Assembly (NCBI RefSeq): GCF_014879935.1
Contig: NZ_JACSRD010000181.1
Location: forward strand, 1 to 35,062
Origin: Prosthecobacter sp.
GTDB lineage: Bacteria > Verrucomicrobiota > Verrucomicrobiia > Verrucomicrobiales > Verrucomicrobiaceae
Reading direction: 5' to 3'
Length of the DNA stretch: 35,062 nucleotides
Shown piece by piece: positions 9,823-17,730 of this stretch; the stretch's first letter is position 1; each line of letters starts with the position of its first letter. The notes under the pieces are model-generated. The model searched no databases and had not been told where the DNA came from. It worked only from the letters and a program-made list of their open reading frames with translations. The position numbers and the translations under genes are program-made.

Positions 9823-11481
9823 ATGCGCATTGCCATCTTGCATTACTCCAAACCGCCCATCATCGGCGGCGTGGAGCGTGTGATCGGTGAGCAAGCTGCT
9901 GCATTGACTGCCATGGGCCACGAAGTGCGGATTTGGAGCGCCGACGAATCGTCGGCCTTCCGGGAAATGCTGGGCGACGAATCGTCGCCACTCCCCACGC
10001 CTTTCCTGCACCCGTTGCGGCCGATTGAAAAACACCGTCACATCCTGCCGCACTGGCATCAGGACGGCGTGTGGTGCTTCATCACCTGGCGGCTGGCCGA
10101 TTCACTGCCGCAGGAGTTCATCCAAGGCTGGATGAACGAACGCGATGCCTGGCTGCGTGGTCATCCCAAGCCTTGGGAGCCCGACATCGAAGCCGAATAC
10201 CATCAACGCTTCTCCGAGCGCTACCTCGACCTGCTCGATCAGGGGATCGGAAGCTGCCTTTTACGCCAAAAGGCCTGCGCGGATGCGGTGGAGAAGGCGT
10301 TGCAGTTTTTCGACGGCACCCGTTACACACTGAAGAGCTACGTCGTGATGCCCAACCATGTGCATGTCCTTGTCCGCCTGCATGACGGCTGGCCGCTGGA
10401 GCGTGTGGTGCAGAATTGGAAGGAGCGATCCGCCAAAGCGATCAACTTGATCTTGGGATCGACGGGAACGGTGTGGCAGAAAGGCTATTTCGACCGCCTG
10501 ATTCGCAGTGCCTCGCATTGGGAGTTCGTCGATGGCTATATCCGCCACAACCCGGAGAAGGCTCATTTGAGGGATGGTTTTCGTCTTTGGAGTGCCGACG
10601 AATCGTCGGCCTACCGATTGGGAATGGCGACGAATCGTCGCCCCTCCATGGTGATCGTCCACAACGTCTTCACCATGCCTTTCGACCTCGCGTGGACCGA
10701 AGAAATCATCGCGCTGACGCACTCGCGTCGCGACATCCGCTGGATCAACTGGGTGCATGACGTGCGCTGGGCCGAAAAAGTGCCGCAGGCCCTCCACATC
10801 GCCGTTTCGGAGCATCGAAAGGCGGAATACACCAAACACATCTCCGAGCCGATCCACGTCATTCCGAACGGTTGCGATGCCAAAGCCGTTTTGGGCCTCA
10901 CGGAGCTTGTTTCGGCCCTCCAGCTCGAAAAAGCCGGTCTGGTGCTCTTGCAGCCGACTCGCTTCGTGCGGCGCAAAAACATCGAGATGGGCCTGCAGGT
11001 GCTCGCGGAGCTTCCGGAGGCCATTTACCTCGTCACGGCCGCTCCCGACCCGCATCAAAAAGACGGCGTGAAATACTTCCGCGAGCTCAAACGCCTCGCC
11101 AAAGAGCTTGGTGTGGCCAAACGCGTGCATTTCCTCGGCGAAAAGGCCGTGTTGAGCGATGACGACGTACGCAGCCTCTACCAGATGGCGGATGCGCTGT
11201 TCTTCCCGAGCACCCAGGAAGGCTACGGACTGCCTTTGATCGAGGCGGCGTTGCATCAGATGCCGGTGTTTTGCTCGGACATCCCGGCGCATCGCGAAGT
11301 GGCGGCAGGTGCCACGTTTTTCAAGCTCACCGCCAGTCCGAAGGGCCTTGCGCGCAGAATCAAGGCCAACGCAGAGGTGAAAGCCCGTCAGGCTCGGCGA
11401 CGATTGATGCTCCGGCTGAACTGGGAGAAGATCATCAGGGAGCAACTCGAACCGTTGCTTTCCCGTCGAAAGGCTCCATGA
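9823..11481 (+). CDS. Group 4-type glycosyltransferase interrupted in frame by a RAYT transposase
   Basis: One uninterrupted 552-residue frame with three parts. Residues 1-38 (MRIAILHYSKPPIIGGVE...GHEVRIW) are the first strand and helix of a GT-B glycosyltransferase. Residues 39-275 come from two REPIN elements and a complete REP-associated tyrosine transposase. Residues 276-552 resume the glycosyltransferase: MVIVHNVFTMPFDL, HVIPNGCD, the LLQPTRFVRRKNIEMGLQVL donor-domain strand, and the E-x7-E region EGYGLPLIEAA. In related glycosyltransferases about 50-60 residues normally lie between GHEVR and the VIVHN strand; none are recognisable here, so the insertion seems to have replaced them. The sugar and acceptor are unknown. 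It sits between leuS and glgB on one strand, with glgB starting 11 bases after its stop. Whether the chimera is one protein, two products from internal starts (ATG 9967, ATG 10648), or a dead glycosyltransferase cannot be told from sequence. Confidence 0.85.
   Translation: MRIAILHYSKPPIIGGVERVIGEQAAALTAMGHEVRIWSADESSAFREMLGDESSPLPTPFLHPLRPIEKHRHILPHWHQDGVWCFITWRLADSLPQEFIQGWMNERDAWLRGHPKPWEPDIEAEYHQRFSERYLDLLDQGIGSCLLRQKACADAVEKALQFFDGTRYTLKSYVVMPNHVHVLVRLHDGWPLERVVQNWKERSAKAINLILGSTGTVWQKGYFDRLIRSASHWEFVDGYIRHNPEKAHLRDGFRLWSADESSAYRLGMATNRRPSMVIVHNVFTMPFDLAWTEEIIALTHSRRDIRWINWVHDVRWAEKVPQALHIAVSEHRKAEYTKHISEPIHVIPNGCDAKAVLGLTELVSALQLEKAGLVLLQPTRFVRRKNIEMGLQVLAELPEAIYLVTAAPDPHQKDGVKYFRELKRLAKELGVAKRVHFLGEKAVLSDDDVRSLYQMADALFFPSTQEGYGLPLIEAALHQMPVFCSDIPAHREVAAGATFFKLTASPKGLARRIKANAEVKARQARRRLMLRLNWEKIIREQLEPLLSRRKAP
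9935..9994. repeat. REPIN 2: left flank of the RAYT, inside the glycosyltransferase frame
   Basis: GGAG at 9935-9938, palindrome GCCGACGAATCGTCGGC at 9940-9956, a 16-base spacer, palindrome GGCGACGAATCGTCGCC at 9973-9989, CTCC at 9991-9994. It is translated as part of the fused protein (WSADESSAFREMLGDESSPL). Confidence 0.9.
10589..10647. repeat. REPIN 3: right flank of the RAYT, inside the glycosyltransferase frame
   Basis: GGAG at 10589-10592, palindrome GCCGACGAATCGTCGGC at 10594-10610, a 15-base spacer, palindrome GGCGACGAATCGTCGCC at 10626-10642, CTCC at 10644-10647. Its palindromes are identical to those of REPIN 2 and it lies in the same orientation. The ATG at 10648 right after it opens the resumed glycosyltransferase part (MVIVHNV). 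Confidence 0.9.
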
Positions 11482-11491
11482 ATGGACTTCG

Positions 11492-13663
11492 ATGACCCCC
11501 TATTCGAAGAAGGAAGAAATTCAGGCGGTGCTGGAGGCCCGGCATCAAAATGTGTTCGCATTTCTCGGCCCGCACACGGTGGGGGGGGACAAGCAGGTGG
11601 TGCGCACCTTCCAGCCCTATGCGGACAAGGTGACCGTGATTTGTGGCGGCACCCGGTTTGAGGCCAAAAGACTGCACAACGATGGCTTCTTCGAGGTGGA
11701 GACACCCCGTGGCAGCTACACGCTGGAACTGGCGGATAATGCTGGAAACGCGCGCTGCATCTGGGACGCTTATTCCTTCGGACTGCTGTTGGGCGACCAG
11801 GACATGTACTATTTTCGCGAGGGCACTCACCAGCGACTTTGGGAAGTGCTGGGCGCCAGCCTGAAATCTGTGGACGGGGTGGCTGGATGCCAGTTCGCCG
11901 TCTGGGCGCCGAACGCGCAGCGCGTGTCGGTGATCGGAGACTGGAATCGCTGGGATGGCCGCGTGCACACGATGCGCAACCGGGTCGAGGCGGGCATTTG
12001 GGAGATATTCATCCCAGGCATCACTGAACTGACGCACTACAAGTTCGAACTGATCGACAAGCACGGTCACATGCGCGTGAAGAGTGATCCCATGGCGGTC
12101 TTCAGCCAGCACGGCACGCAAACCGCCAGCCTCACCTTTGACCTGGAGCGCTATCGCTGGACGGACGGCGAGTGGATGCAGACCCGCACGTCACGGGACG
12201 TGTATCGTAGCGCGATGAGCATCTATGAGGTGCATCTGGGCTCATGGAAGCGGAAATCCGAACAGGGGAACCGCTTGTTGTCTTATCGAGAGCTGGCTGA
12301 CGATCTGGTGCCATACGTGAAGAACCTCGGTTTCACCCATGTCGAGATCATGGGCATTGCCGAGCATCCCTTCGACGGCTCATGGGGTTACCAGGTGACG
12401 GGCTACTTCGCGCCGACGAGCCGTTTTGGAAATCCTGACGAGTTTCGTGAACTGGTGGATCGCTTTCATCAGGCGGGCATCGGGGTGATCCTCGACTGGG
12501 TGCCGGGCCACTTTCCGAAGGATGACCATGGACTCGCCAAATTCGATGGCACCGCCTTGTATGAACACGAAGACCCCCGTCTGGGCGAGCACATGGACTG
12601 GGGCACGCTCATCTTCAATTACGGCCGCCATGAGGTGAAGAACTTCCTCATCTCAAATGCGCTCTACTGGCTGGACGAATTTCACATCGACGGCCTGCGA
12701 GTCGATGCGGTGGCGTCGATGTTGTATCTCGACTACTCCCGCAAAGCCGGGGAATGGGTGCCAAACCACCTCGGCGGTCGCGAGAACCTGGATGCGATCG
12801 CCTTCATGCGGGAGCTGAACAGCGTCTGCTACGCGAAGCATCCTGGCACCACCATCATCGCGGAAGAAAGCACAGCCTGGCCGGGCGTTTCACGTCCCGT
12901 GAGCACGGGCGGGCTTGGTTTTGGCTTCAAATGGAACATGGGCTGGATGAATGACAGCCTGCGCTACATGCACGAGGACCCGGTGCACCGGAAGTATCAT
13001 CATGGCGAGGCCACGTTCTCCATGATCTACGCCTACGATGAGAATTTCATTCTGGTGCTGAGCCACGACGAGGTCGTGCATGGCAAAGGATCGCTCATCA
13101 ACAAGATGCCCGGCGATCGCTGGCAGAAGTTCGCGAACCTGCGCATGTTCCTGGCGTGGATGTGGATGCATCCGGGCAAGAAACTGCTGTTCATGGGCGG
13201 CGAATTCGGCCAGTGGGACGAATGGAACCACGCCCGGAGCCTCGACTGGCACTTGTTCCTCGGCGAGGAGCACAGTGGCCTGCAGCGTCTCGTCAAAGAC
13301 CTGAACCACTTCTACAGTTCACGGCCCGCGTTGCACGTGAAGGACCATGAGGCGGGAGGATTTGCGTGGCTGGATGCCAACGACGCTGACAACAGCATCT
13401 TCGCCTTCACCCGCAGCTCGCCAGACGGCGACAAGGTGTCTGTGGTTGTCAATGCGACGCCAGTGGTGCGCAAAAACTACCGGGTGGGCGTCTCGGACGG
13501 CGGCAGCTACCGCGAACTGTTGAACACCGATGCCGCCAGCTACGCTGGTTCCGGCGTCAGCGTGGGCGCCGGGTTCCAGGCACAGCAGGTGCCCTGGCAG
13601 GGCCAGCCCTGGAGCGTGGTGGTTGATCTGCCGCCACTGGCGACGCTGGTGATCGGACGGTGA
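11492..13663 (+). CDS. glgB: 1,4-alpha-glucan branching enzyme (GH13)
   Basis: Makes alpha-1,6 branches in glycogen by cutting and transferring alpha-1,4 chains. The 723-residue protein has an N-terminal N1 module, a CBM48 module (FAVWAPNAQRVSVIGDWNRW), the GH13 barrel and a C-terminal beta domain. The catalytic residues fall at the same numbers as in E. coli GlgB: nucleophile Asp405 (GLRVDAVASMLY), acid/base Glu458 (IIAEESTAWPGVS) and Asp526 (LSHDEVVHGK). The start ATG at 11492 lies 11 bases after the stop of the chimeric glycosyltransferase gene, so translation may be linked. A run of eight G at 11581-11588 lies early in the frame (GG of HTVGGDK). No glgA, glgC or glgP is in the window. Confidence 0.96.
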   Translation: MTPYSKKEEIQAVLEARHQNVFAFLGPHTVGGDKQVVRTFQPYADKVTVICGGTRFEAKRLHNDGFFEVETPRGSYTLELADNAGNARCIWDAYSFGLLLGDQDMYYFREGTHQRLWEVLGASLKSVDGVAGCQFAVWAPNAQRVSVIGDWNRWDGRVHTMRNRVEAGIWEIFIPGITELTHYKFELIDKHGHMRVKSDPMAVFSQHGTQTASLTFDLERYRWTDGEWMQTRTSRDVYRSAMSIYEVHLGSWKRKSEQGNRLLSYRELADDLVPYVKNLGFTHVEIMGIAEHPFDGSWGYQVTGYFAPTSRFGNPDEFRELVDRFHQAGIGVILDWVPGHFPKDDHGLAKFDGTALYEHEDPRLGEHMDWGTLIFNYGRHEVKNFLISNALYWLDEFHIDGLRVDAVASMLYLDYSRKAGEWVPNHLGGRENLDAIAFMRELNSVCYAKHPGTTIIAEESTAWPGVSRPVSTGGLGFGFKWNMGWMNDSLRYMHEDPVHRKYHHGEATFSMIYAYDENFILVLSHDEVVHGKGSLINKMPGDRWQKFANLRMFLAWMWMHPGKKLLFMGGEFGQWDEWNHARSLDWHLFLGEEHSGLQRLVKDLNHFYSSRPALHVKDHEAGGFAWLDANDADNSIFAFTRSSPDGDKVSVVVNATPVVRKNYRVGVSDGGSYRELLNTDAASYAGSGVSVGAGFQAQQVPWQGQPWSVVVDLPPLATLVIGR

Positions 13664-13697
13664 AGGATTTCCAGCCGGGCGGCGTTCCTTCCGCCCC

Positions 13698-14249
13698 ATG
13701 AAATTACTCACCCTCGCCACCACCCTCCTTGCTGCGGCAGCCCTGAGCGCCGCGGACGCGCCCAAGTCGGTCTATGATGTTCCGTTGAAGGACATCGACG
13801 GCAAAGACACCTCTCTGAAAGCCTATCAGGGCAAGGTGATGCTCATCGTCAACGTGGCCTCCCGTTGCGGGAACACGCCTCAATACACGCAGCTTGAGGC
13901 GCTGAACCAGGAGTTCAGCAAGCACGGCTTGGCCGTCCTCGGTTTCCCCTGCAACGACTATGGAAAGCAGGAGTCGGGAACCAATGAGGAGATCAAGACC
14001 TTCTGCTCCACAAAGTACAAGGTGACCTTCCCGATGTTCGACAAGGTCGTGTGCAAAGGTCCGGACAAGCATCCGCTCTACCAAGTGCTCAGCGGCCCGG
14101 AATCGCCGTTTCCAGGCGATGTGAAGTGGAACTTCGGCAAGTTCCTGGTCGGCAAGGATGGCAAGATCTTGAAGCGTTTCGAGCCGAAGACCAAGCCGGA
14201 CGCCCCGGAGGTCGTGGATGCGATCAAGGAAGCACTCGCGACGAAGTAA
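13698..14249 (+). CDS. Exported glutathione peroxidase family protein
   Basis: Thiol peroxidase that reduces hydroperoxides, most likely in the periplasm and probably with thioredoxin-like reductant, as is usual for bacterial members. The 183-residue protein starts with a signal peptide (MKLLTLATTLLAAAALSAAD). Catalytic Cys57 is in VNVASRCGNTPQYTQLEAL. The family blocks GFPCNDYGKQESG (with the tetrad Gln) and VKWNFGKFLVGKDG (Trp and Asn of the tetrad) are present. The Cys in GFPCND and the one in CSTKYKVTFPMF may act as resolving cysteines. It starts 34 bases after glgB on the same strand and ends before a strong hairpin terminator. Confidence 0.93.
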   Translation: MKLLTLATTLLAAAALSAADAPKSVYDVPLKDIDGKDTSLKAYQGKVMLIVNVASRCGNTPQYTQLEALNQEFSKHGLAVLGFPCNDYGKQESGTNEEIKTFCSTKYKVTFPMFDKVVCKGPDKHPLYQVLSGPESPFPGDVKWNFGKFLVGKDGKILKRFEPKTKPDAPEVVDAIKEALATK

Positions 14250-14278
14250 GCGCCCTCCTGGCATCACTGGCAAAAAAC

Positions 14279-14313
14279 AAAAGCTGCGACGGCTCACGCC
14301 ATCGCAGCTTTTT
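14279..14313. terminator. Bidirectional rho-independent terminator between the peroxidase and PDZ genes
   Basis: AAAAGCTGCGA (14279-14289) pairs with TCGCAGCTTTT (14302-14312), giving a stem of about 11 pairs that runs into a T-tract on the + strand. On the - strand the stem is followed by TTTTGTTTTTTG. Its place between two convergent genes fits use in both directions. Confidence 0.85.
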
Positions 14314-14337
14314 CATGGCCGGGCGTGATTCCAAAGA

Positions 14338-15543
14338 TCACGCCGAGGTGGTCGGCTTCTGCCCTGGGCCGGATGACGGGGGGCGGGTGCCATCTGGAAC
14401 TGCCTTCTTGTCAGGAGCGGGGTTCACCTCGATGCGGATGCTGCTGCCAGGGCCATCCATCATGCGCAGCTTGTCACGGAATTGTTCCGGCAAGGCCTTG
14501 CGCTCTTCATCGGTGTTCACCGGCCAGCTTTGTTCAGGGGCATTGTTGGGCCGTGCGACAAAGGTCGTCTTCCCATCCTCACGTTTGAGCGTGTATTCGC
14601 CGGTGTCATCACGACGGGTGATGTTGGTGGCGGCGTGAGTCTCGCTGAAGTTGAACTGCTGGACATTGCCGTTGGCAGGATTCACCGGCTGCATGTTCAC
14701 GCCGCCATTGACGCCCCCACGACGCGGCTGCTGGCCGGGCATGTTGAACATCGGCGGCTGCGGCATGGGCCCCTGGTTGTTCTGGCGGACCCAGTCCTGG
14801 ATGCGTTGCTGATACTGCTGCATCTCCTTTTGAAAACGCTGCATCTGCTCGTTGAACTCGCGACTTTGCTCCTGGAAGCCGCGCAGGTTCCCGCCGAAAC
14901 CGCCGCCGGGACGGTTGAAGTGAAAGGCCCCATCGGGGATGCCAGCAAAGGCGTTCTGCGGCTGCGCCACCGGCGTGAGTTTCTCTCCCAGCGTGACGGG
15001 CACCTGTGACTCCTTGCCGCCGGAGATGACGGTGAGATTGACGACGTCACCCTTGTGCTTGGAGCGCACCAGCACCATGAGCTGCTCCATGCTGACGAGT
15101 TGCTGATCCTCGAACTTCAACAGCAGGTCGTGCACCTTCAATCCGGCCTTCTCCGCAGGTGAGTCAGGCATGACTTCCTCCACCATCAGGCCAAAGCTGT
15201 CGGGCAGGGAAAACTGCGAGCGCAATTCCGGAGGCACCTCACGAGTGAGCACTCCAATGTAGGCCACCGGCTTCTGATCGGGTGCCTGAGCGCCACCGCG
15301 GCCAGGTTGATTCGGTTGATTGCGGTGGTTGCGGCCGGTCCGGGAGTCAAATCCACGGGTTTCGGACTTGGTCACACCGTTGGAATTCGCTGTGGCCGTG
15401 GCGGTGCCGCTGGCATGTCCATCGGCTGAGGAAGATTCGGACTTCTGGGTCTCGCGGACCTCGCTTTTCTTTTCGTCCACCTGCTGGGCCCACGTGGGAG
15501 ACGCCGTGAGGCAGGCGAGCAGGAGGGAGTGTTTGAGTTTCAT
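14338..15543 (-). CDS. Exported PDZ-domain protein, third gene of the sigma-factor operon
   Basis: A 401-residue periplasmic or surface protein of unknown exact role. It has a signal peptide (MKLKHSLLLACLTASPTWAQQ), a Ser/Ala/Thr/Asn-rich linker, and one PDZ domain (VAYIGVLTREVPPELR through VVNLTVISGGKESQVPVTL, with GLMVEEVMPDSPAEKAGLKV as its core). A Gln/Pro-rich coiled segment follows (FNEQMQRFQKEMQQYQQR), then a low-complexity tail. No protease domain is visible, so it may bind peptides or unfolded proteins, or act as a scaffold. An upstream in-frame ATG at 15579 overlaps the stop of the anti-sigma-like gene (ATGA), but it would put 12 polar residues before the signal peptide; I prefer 15543. 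The gene order sigma, membrane regulator, PDZ protein suggests an envelope-stress role. Confidence 0.82.
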   Translation of the reverse strand: MKLKHSLLLACLTASPTWAQQVDEKKSEVRETQKSESSSADGHASGTATATANSNGVTKSETRGFDSRTGRNHRNQPNQPGRGGAQAPDQKPVAYIGVLTREVPPELRSQFSLPDSFGLMVEEVMPDSPAEKAGLKVHDLLLKFEDQQLVSMEQLMVLVRSKHKGDVVNLTVISGGKESQVPVTLGEKLTPVAQPQNAFAGIPDGAFHFNRPGGGFGGNLRGFQEQSREFNEQMQRFQKEMQQYQQRIQDWVRQNNQGPMPQPPMFNMPGQQPRRGGVNGGVNMQPVNPANGNVQQFNFSETHAATNITRRDDTGEYTLKREDGKTTFVARPNNAPEQSWPVNTDEERKALPEQFRDKLRMMDGPGSSIRIEVNPAPDKKAVPDGTRPPSSGPGQKPTTSA

Positions 15544-15575
15544 GGTTGGATGCAGTTCAGGTTGCTTTCGGAGAC

Positions 15576-16064
15576 TCATTGGAAGGCGACCGGGAGCACC
15601 AGCCTCTGCTCACGCGGGATCTCCACGGTGATCTGCGCTCCATCGCGCGGATCGATCCACGACTGCCGGTCACGCGTGATCACCCGCACATGCTGCTCCG
15701 GCAGACGCTGCTGGTTATAGTGGATGCCCTCGTCCTTCACATCCTCCCATTCACGAATGGTGGAGACGGGCATCACGGTCGGTGTGGACGTGGCCAGCGT
15801 GCCGCCGGCTGCCGCAGGTGCCGTTATCGAAGGGGCGGGCAGATAGCTCATCACCGCCACCGCCGCAGCCGCTCCCAGCGCCGCCCAACTCGTGGAAGCA
15901 AGCCAACGCGGTGACCGGCGCTGACGGGACGGCGTGTTCAGCCAGCTCATGTCGAGCTGCAGTTCTTCATCGACGCTTTGTTTCAAACCGGGCGAGACAG
16001 CGGCGGGGGCGAGACCGCGCAGCAGGTTTTCGAGCCGGGCATCGGTGGGTTCTTCGATTTTCAT
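15576..16064 (-). CDS. Single-pass membrane protein, likely anti-sigma factor
   Basis: A 162-residue protein whose ATG overlaps the stop codon of the ECF sigma gene by the four bases ATGA, so translation is probably coupled. The N-terminal ~60 residues (LENLLRGLAPAAVSPGLKQS) are soluble and charged. One membrane helix follows (WLASTSWAALGAAAAVAVMSYL), then a periplasmic tail with EWEDVKDEGIHYNQQRLPEQ. The layout (cytoplasmic N-domain, one helix, extracytoplasmic tail, next to sigma) is that of anti-sigma factors. There is no zinc-binding HxxxCxxC motif, so it is not a classical ZAS protein. The role is inferred from position and topology. Confidence 0.72.
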   Translation of the reverse strand: MKIEEPTDARLENLLRGLAPAAVSPGLKQSVDEELQLDMSWLNTPSRQRRSPRWLASTSWAALGAAAAVAVMSYLPAPSITAPAAAGGTLATSTPTVMPVSTIREWEDVKDEGIHYNQQRLPEQHVRVITRDRQSWIDPRDGAQITVEIPREQRLVLPVAFQ

Positions 16065-16636
16065 GACAAGGCTTCCTGTGGGGTGCTGAAGGGCAGGACG
16101 TTGACGGGCGGCGGCACGGTGGTGCCGAGGAGATCTTCCTTGAGGTGGGCCAGTTTCTTGTGCAGGGCCTGCAAGGCATAGCGATAGCGGCCCGCGATCG
16201 TGTTGATGGACTCGCCGGTCATCGCGGCGATTTCGTTGAATGTCAGGCTGCCCCACAGTTTCAGGGACACCACCTCGCGTTGCGGCTCAGGCAGGGCTTG
16301 CAGCGCTTTTTCGACAATGCCCGCTACTTCCTGCTGTCCAGGCTGCGGATCGAAGGTGGGTGCGTTCTCATGCGGCAGGGCGATGTCAGACTTGGCCTCC
16401 CGGTTCACGCGGCGTTGATCGGAGCGAAGCTGATCCAGCGCGATGGTCCGCACTGCGGCATAGAGCAGGGGAATGTGAGCGCTGTCGCCGTCCGGAAACC
16501 GCCGCCACCACCTCACGAAAGCCATCTGGACCACGTCCTCGGCATCCGACTTCGACGCGACAAGCTGCCGCGCATACAGGACGAGCTGCGGGGCGACTTG
16601 CTCGAAGGTTTTTTTCCAGTCAAAGGGAGCTTCCAT
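16061..16636 (-). CDS. ECF-type RNA polymerase sigma factor
   Basis: An alternative sigma factor (191 residues) that directs RNA polymerase to a small regulon. Region 2 is seen in YARQLVASKSDAEDVVQMAF with VRWWRRFPDG after it. Region 4 is ALPEPQREVVSLKLWGSLTF followed by the helix-turn-helix NEIAAMTGESINTIAGRYRY. The start ATG at 16636 gives MEAPFDWKKTFEQVAPQLVL, a normal region 2 lead-in. There is no clear ribosome-binding site. It is the first gene of a three-gene unit with the membrane regulator and the PDZ protein, both reached through or near ATGA overlaps. Self-regulation is likely for such units, but no promoter motif could be assigned with confidence. Confidence 0.93.
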   Translation of the reverse strand: MEAPFDWKKTFEQVAPQLVLYARQLVASKSDAEDVVQMAFVRWWRRFPDGDSAHIPLLYAAVRTIALDQLRSDQRRVNREAKSDIALPHENAPTFDPQPGQQEVAGIVEKALQALPEPQREVVSLKLWGSLTFNEIAAMTGESINTIAGRYRYALQALHKKLAHLKEDLLGTTVPPPVNVLPFSTPQEALS

Positions 16637-16709
16637 GCGCGTGGTGGCTGGTGTTCGACCTGCCTAACGCCTCCCGGCTCGTTTTTTGTGTGCGGAGAAA
16701 GGTGAAAAA

Positions 16710-17669
16710 TCAGGCCCCGACGGTTTCCTGCGGCCGTTTCCCGAAAAACCAGCCGTAGGCGATGAACGCCAGCCCGGTCACGATCATGAACGTCGAGAAA
16801 AACTGGCCCTTCGTGAGGCCCATGATCAGCTCCGAGCCGCTGTCCGGCTGGCGCACAAACTCCAGTGAGATGCGGGCCACGGCGTAAAGGATGAAAAACA
16901 GGCCGGTGACGATCCCGTGCGGCAGTTTGGGGAATTTCACGCGGATGAGAAGCAGGAGGGCGCTCAGCAGCAGGCCTTCGCCCAGCGCCTCGTAAAGCTG
17001 CGAGGGATGGCGGGGATGCAGGATCGTCTCCAGCTCCGCACGTCCGCCGCGGTTCTGCTCAAAGAACCGGATGATCTCCGGGCTGTGCTGCAGCCCCATT
17101 TGATAAACATCCTGCTGCAACTGCGCGCTCCCGCCCTGCGCCACGAAATCCTGATGCGTGATCTCCGTGGGAAATTTCATTGCCCACGACACATTCGTCA
17201 CACGCCCAAACAGCTCCCCATTGATGAAATTCGCGATGCGGCCGAGGAAAATGCCCAGCGGTGCGCCGCAGACCAGCGTGTCGCCGATCCCGGTCCAGGA
17301 GATCTTGTGCTTCCGCGCATACCACAGGCAATACAGCGCCACACCCGCGATGCCGCCGTGGCTGGCCATGCCTCCTTGATTCAGCAGGAAGAAGATCCAC
17401 GGCCGGTGGATGAACTCGTCAAAATTGTAGAGCAGCATGTACCCCAGCCGTCCGCCGAGGACCACGCCGAACAGCGCCACCATCGTGATGAAATCCGCCA
17501 CGGCCTCGGGTTTGATCTCAGACAGCTTCCGCTTCGCCAGAAACAGCATCACGCGATACGTCAGATAGAATCCCAGCACGTAAGCCAGCCCATACCAATG
17601 CACGGCGACGCGGTCCGTGATCTTGATCAAGTGGGGGCTGAGGTCGTGCAGGTAGTAGGCCAAAGTCAT
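16710..17669 (-). CDS. lgt: Prolipoprotein diacylglyceryl transferase
   Basis: Inner-membrane enzyme that moves diacylglycerol from phosphatidylglycerol to the lipobox Cys of prolipoproteins, the first step of lipoprotein maturation. The 319-residue, multi-helix protein has the family signature GRIANFINGELFGR, the GGMASHGGIAG block with the essential His, and HPSQLYEALGEGLLL. Length is slightly above the E. coli protein (291). The loop TEITHQDFVAQGGSAQLQQ to the ETILHPRHPSQ block is long. The start at 17669 (MTLAYYLHDLSPHLIKITDR) is natural. It lies 61 bases behind the small gene at 17731 on the same strand. Confidence 0.95.
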   Translation of the reverse strand: MTLAYYLHDLSPHLIKITDRVAVHWYGLAYVLGFYLTYRVMLFLAKRKLSEIKPEAVADFITMVALFGVVLGGRLGYMLLYNFDEFIHRPWIFFLLNQGGMASHGGIAGVALYCLWYARKHKISWTGIGDTLVCGAPLGIFLGRIANFINGELFGRVTNVSWAMKFPTEITHQDFVAQGGSAQLQQDVYQMGLQHSPEIIRFFEQNRGGRAELETILHPRHPSQLYEALGEGLLLSALLLLIRVKFPKLPHGIVTGLFFILYAVARISLEFVRQPDSGSELIMGLTKGQFFSTFMIVTGLAFIAYGWFFGKRPQETVGA

Positions 17670-17730
17670 TCGTTAGGCATGAACGGGAGCGGCCGCGGCT
17701 CAAGGAGCAAAAGCGGTGCGGAATGCGTGA

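Larger units (their letters stand above)
9935..10647 (+). mobile_element. REPIN-flanked RAYT (REP-associated tyrosine transposase, Y1_Tnp) element
   Basis: A 713-base unit running from REPIN 2 to REPIN 3, with 594 bases of transposase sequence between them. The encoded domain (residues ~58-257 of the fused frame) begins HRHILPHWHQDGVWCFITWR and has the HUH metal-binding motif in MPNHVHVLVRL (His179 and His181). The WQKGYFDRLIRS block follows, then the helix DGYIRHNPEKAHL, whose Tyr239 is the likely catalytic tyrosine. RAYTs are IS200-like single-strand transposases thought to mobilise REP/REPIN palindromes. All recognisable motifs are intact. The transposase has no stop codon of its own before REPIN 3 and no clear own start, except an in-frame ATG at 9967 inside the REPIN 2 spacer. 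The two flanking REPINs are in the same orientation. Confidence 0.9.
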
